Shown: positions 5,787 to 8,359 of the stretch, piece by piece
Layout of the letters: every line of letters begins with the position of its first letter
Position numbering within the stretch: the stretch's first letter is position 1
NCBI GenBank assembly: GCA_946631935.1
Contig: CAMPAP010000052.1
Span: 1-8,359 of the forward strand
Direction of reading: 5' to 3'
Source: an uncultured Lachnospiraceae bacterium
Lineage (GTDB): Bacteria; Bacillota; Clostridia; Lachnospirales; Lachnospiraceae
DNA length: 8,359 nt
Position numbers and translations under genes: made by a program
The notes under the pieces: generated by a model
What the model was told of the DNA's origin: nothing
The model's input: only the letters and a program-made list of their open reading frames with translations
Database searches by the model: none

Positions 5787-6710
5787 ATGATACATGTGAT
5801 AATCAATACATCCTCAGGTTCCGAAAAGGGATGTAACAGCGAAAAGATAATAAAAAACTACCTGTCAGATGCAGGTGAGGAATACCGTTTCTACCGCACC
5901 GGAAAAGCCGGTGATATAGCTGATTTTGCCCGTAGCATAACAAAAGGATCGGATAAGATGACCCATATCATGCTTGCAGGGGGAGACGGCTCCATTAATG
6001 AACTGCTTTCGGGGATAGAGGATACAAGAAAAACCGTTCTGAGCATCATCCCGACAGGCTCCGGAAATGATTTCGCAAGAGCCGTGAAGATCCCTCACGA
6101 TATAAAAAAGGCTCTGGATATCGCCGTAAGAAGAAAAAGGACCAAGGCTATTGACCTTGGGGAAGTAAGATATGAAAACGGCGAAACAAGAAAATTCCTG
6201 ATCAGCGCAGGCATCGGATTTGACGCAGCGGTATGCGAAGAAGCACTGAATTCGGAAACCAAGAAAAAACTGAACAAAATCGGACTCGGAAGACTCAGCT
6301 ACGGAGTCATAGCTCTCAGACAGATCTTCGGAGCTCTCAGGCCCGACGGATATATTTCCTTTGACGGCGGCGAAAAGATCAGGATAAAAAGGATACTTTT
6401 TGCCGCATTCATGAACGAACCCTTTGAAGGAGGGGGATTCCGCTTTGCTCCAAACGCTTCACATTCTGACGGAAAGCTTGATATCTGCCTTGCTGACAGG
6501 ATATCCGGATTTAAGTTCTTTATAGCTCTTCCTTTTGGCCTTACAGGAAAGCATTTCATCTTCAAAAACGTTAACGAATACCACGCAGAGAAGATAAACA
6601 TACATCTATGCTATCCTTTATGGGTCCACACGGACGGGGAAGTATCAAAACAGGCTGAAGACCTGGAGATAAGGGCATTAAAGTCTGCAATTAATATCAC
6701 TCTTCCGTAA
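5787..6710 (+). CDS. Diacylglycerol/lipid kinase family protein (YegS/DgkB-like)
   Basis: A 307-residue cytoplasmic or peripheral lipid kinase that probably phosphorylates diacylglycerol or a related lipid with ATP. The N-terminal catalytic domain has the family nucleotide-binding motifs GGDGSINELL (65-74) and PTGSGNDFAR (89-98). The C-terminal beta-sandwich domain has AGIGFDA (141-147), GGGFRFAPNASHSDGKLDI (215-233) and HTDGE (281-285). Length is typical. I place the start at ATG 5787, which has GGAGA six bases upstream; the frame could extend back to ATG 5742, but those 15 residues lack a ribosome binding site, would run across the -10 box, and precede the usual N-terminal strand (IHVIINTSSG). 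It is divergent from the folate operon and converges on the sulfatase-like gene. Diacylglycerol kinase, undecaprenol kinase and sphingosine-kinase-like members cannot be separated by eye. Confidence 0.92.
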   Translation: MIHVIINTSSGSEKGCNSEKIIKNYLSDAGEEYRFYRTGKAGDIADFARSITKGSDKMTHIMLAGGDGSINELLSGIEDTRKTVLSIIPTGSGNDFARAVKIPHDIKKALDIAVRRKRTKAIDLGEVRYENGETRKFLISAGIGFDAAVCEEALNSETKKKLNKIGLGRLSYGVIALRQIFGALRPDGYISFDGGEKIRIKRILFAAFMNEPFEGGGFRFAPNASHSDGKLDICLADRISGFKFFIALPFGLTGKHFIFKNVNEYHAEKINIHLCYPLWVHTDGEVSKQAEDLEIRALKSAINITLP

Positions 6711-6726
6711 GCATCAGGATCCCGCA

Positions 6727-8359
6727 TCACTCAAATCCAAGATAGCTCCAGTTTCTAACGTCGTATGGTGATCCGGATACGGTGTACCAGTATCCGGGAT
6801 TGAATTTATTTCCGTTATTGGCATATACATTGAGTTCTTCCGAAGCAAATATCTTCATCTGATCTTCTGTTTTTTCATGTCCGTCAAGAGGATTTCCCGT
6901 AAAAGGATTTACCGCTTTTTCAACGACGCCGCCTCCGGTTACAAGTGCCGGAGTATCTGCATTTGTCATGAATTCATCCGACATGTTAAAACCGTGTGAA
7001 TCAAAATCCTTGTACATAAGTATGGGCACAAACCACTCAAGTGAGGTCGCATAGGGAGCTTCACCGAATCCGAAGCCGTCAAACCAGCCCTCATATGTTC
7101 CGTGATCCGAAACTATCACAATCCTTGTATTGTCATATACTCCCTGCTCTTTCAGATAATCAAGCCATTCTCCCAGTCTGAGATATCCGGCCATATTCGC
7201 ATGATAATAAGCCACACGCTCAAAATTATCCATGTTCATCCTGATACCGTTTAAGGTATAAAGATTTTCGTTAAACAGCCCTCTGTTATCAACGCTTACC
7301 GCAGGCTTATAATCCGGAAGCTGGCAGATATTGGCATCATGAGGTGTGCAGTTATAGAACATCAGAAATTCCGGCCTGTCCTCTTCCACTATATCAGTGT
7401 AATTTTCCATATTATCAAGCGCCGAGTACCATGTGGTGAAATGGGCATTGAACCCGTCCGCTGTGAGATAATCATCACTATTTTGTTCACCGTATTCGGC
7501 AACGTCCTGAACAAGATTCATCTCTCTTAAAAGCTCCTTTGTCTGGGACGCCTTGAATTCATAATTATAATTTCCGCCGTTGTAGATGAGTCCCTGGAGG
7601 AACAAAGGAACAGTCTTCATACCGCCGAAATAGAAGAAATTTCTCTTTCTGCTTTTTTCGGTATCATCCCTGACATCATCCGAAAATGAATTAAACTTTC
7701 CCTGGGAGATGTATTTGTTTATCTCGGGATGATCATCATAGATACTCAGGTCCGGAGGAAGAAGCTGGTATCCGGCATAGGGGGGATCAAAAACAGTGAC
7801 ACCGTATCCGTTTTCTGAAAAAAGCACCGGAAGAACACGCAGCGCCTCATCATGTTTATCAACAAGAAGTTCACTGTCGCGTTTATTCATCTCTGCAGGA
7901 GTATATTCATATCCTCCGTAGACAGCAGGCATTCCGAAGTTGGTATACTTTCCGAAAGAGATAGTGTCATGATAATAAGTAAAGCCGTCATATGTCTCCA
8001 TAAGATCAGGTCTTTCATTCAGAATATAAGGCATAAGGGTTCCCACCGCCTTATCAAGGACAACCACAACAACATTTTTTCCGGTTTTTGAAAGAGTGAT
8101 CCTGGGCATCAGATCATATGCATCGGAGGAAGCATAAAGTGAAAGATATGTATCATAACCCTTCGTGGTGTTGTATATGTTGATGCCTGAGATGCATATA
8201 AGAGCGGCACATCCTGCCATTGCAAGGACCTGTAAAAACGCGGCTCTGAACCTGTACAGGATAATGACGGCAGCTGCCGAAATTGTCATAAGCATAATAT
8301 TTATGAGTATCTGCCGGTTAGCGAAAACGGGCGGGTTATCGTATTTAAGATCCGCAGAC
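6727..8359 (-). CDS. Membrane-anchored sulfatase-like / LTA-synthase-superfamily enzyme (5' end outside window)
   Basis: The frame stays open to the right edge, giving 544 residues plus two bases, so the N-terminus is missing; the Met codon at 8295 has no ribosome binding site and is internal. One or two membrane helices near the start of the visible part (8295 to about 8170) precede a large extracytoplasmic alkaline-phosphatase-fold domain. Counting from the Met at 8295, metal and active-site features are VVVVLDKAV (76-84, Asp81), KYTNFGMPA (116-124, with Thr118 as candidate nucleophile), a histidine in TPHD (317-320) and SDHGTYEG (396-403, Asp397 and His398). It ends normally with a short NPGYWYTVSG tail region. 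Relatives act on phosphate or sulfate esters of envelope polymers and lipids; the true substrate is unknown. It may be part of a glycan or polyglycerol-phosphate modification cluster continuing to the right, which cannot be seen here. Confidence 0.85.
   Translation of the reverse strand, partial: SADLKYDNPPVFANRQILINIMLMTISAAAVIILYRFRAAFLQVLAMAGCAALICISGINIYNTTKGYDTYLSLYASSDAYDLMPRITLSKTGKNVVVVVLDKAVGTLMPYILNERPDLMETYDGFTYYHDTISFGKYTNFGMPAVYGGYEYTPAEMNKRDSELLVDKHDEALRVLPVLFSENGYGVTVFDPPYAGYQLLPPDLSIYDDHPEINKYISQGKFNSFSDDVRDDTEKSRKRNFFYFGGMKTVPLFLQGLIYNGGNYNYEFKASQTKELLREMNLVQDVAEYGEQNSDDYLTADGFNAHFTTWYSALDNMENYTDIVEEDRPEFLMFYNCTPHDANICQLPDYKPAVSVDNRGLFNENLYTLNGIRMNMDNFERVAYYHANMAGYLRLGEWLDYLKEQGVYDNTRIVIVSDHGTYEGWFDGFGFGEAPYATSLEWFVPILMYKDFDSHGFNMSDEFMTNADTPALVTGGGVVEKAVNPFTGNPLDGHEKTEDQMKIFASEELNVYANNGNKFNPGYWYTVSGSPYDVRNWSYLGFE
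6773..6815 (+). terminator. Possible intrinsic terminator for the lipid kinase gene, inside the sulfatase-like gene
   Basis: CCGGATAC (6773-6780) and GTATCCGG (6790-6797) form a perfect eight-base-pair stem; the nine-base interval GGTGTACCA can extend the pairing with GGT and ACC. A T-rich stretch (TTGAATTTATTT, 6800-6811) follows on the plus strand only. It lies about 60 bases past the lipid kinase stop codon, where the genes leave no intergenic room. The T tract is interrupted, so termination strength is uncertain. Confidence 0.4.

Overview
The window looks like ordinary chromosomal DNA from a Gram-positive anaerobe of the Clostridia, most likely a Lachnospiraceae (Butyrivibrio/Pseudobutyrivibrio-like) bacterium. 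This rests on moderately AT-rich DNA, strong GGAGG-type ribosome binding sites, sigma-A promoters with extended -10 boxes, a NusG-domain-II/Gx-transporter pair, an HD-GYP receptor, a sulfatase-like (LTA-synthase-superfamily) membrane protein, and a compact folate operon with a FolB-FolK fusion. The taxonomic call is inference from gene content. No rRNA, tRNA, CRISPR array, insertion sequence, integrase or phage gene is visible, and no gene appears frameshifted.

Layout. (1) 1-1949, minus: a large membrane-bound HD-GYP phosphodiesterase, cut off by the left edge; its long open frame starts at a TTG with a strong Shine-Dalgarno. (2) 1950-2050: a compact divergent promoter region with an extended -10 box (TGTTATAAT) on each strand. 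(3) 2051-2985, plus: a two-gene unit encoding a small membrane-anchored NusG-domain-II protein and a Gx-family membrane protein (often annotated heptaprenyl diphosphate synthase component I). (4) 2960-5627, minus: a four-gene operon encoding a bacterial PH-domain protein, folE (GTP cyclohydrolase I), folP (dihydropteroate synthase) and a folB-folK fusion. The last gene overlaps the Gx gene tail-to-tail by 26 bp, and a good intrinsic terminator for this operon lies inside the Gx coding sequence. (5) 5628-5786: a divergent intergenic region with a promoter for the folate operon and a weaker candidate for the next gene. (6) 5787-6710, plus: a diacylglycerol/lipid kinase-family protein. (7) 6727-8359, minus: the C-terminal part of a membrane-anchored sulfatase-like enzyme, cut off by the right edge. 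It converges on the lipid kinase with 17 or fewer bases between stops.

How the genes fit together. FolE, FolB, FolK and FolP cover the pterin branch of tetrahydrofolate synthesis from GTP to dihydropteroate, except for removal of phosphates from dihydroneopterin triphosphate, for which no dedicated gene is visible. The lipid kinase and the sulfatase-like enzyme may both relate to envelope glycerolipid metabolism, but they are on opposite strands and the link is only suggestive. The most interesting points are regulatory: facing extended -10 promoters that imply a leaderless or nearly leaderless mRNA for the NusG-II gene, terminators apparently embedded in the coding sequence of the convergent neighbour, and a membrane domain resembling an ECF transporter S-component on the HD-GYP receptor. 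I found no convincing previously undescribed multi-gene system.
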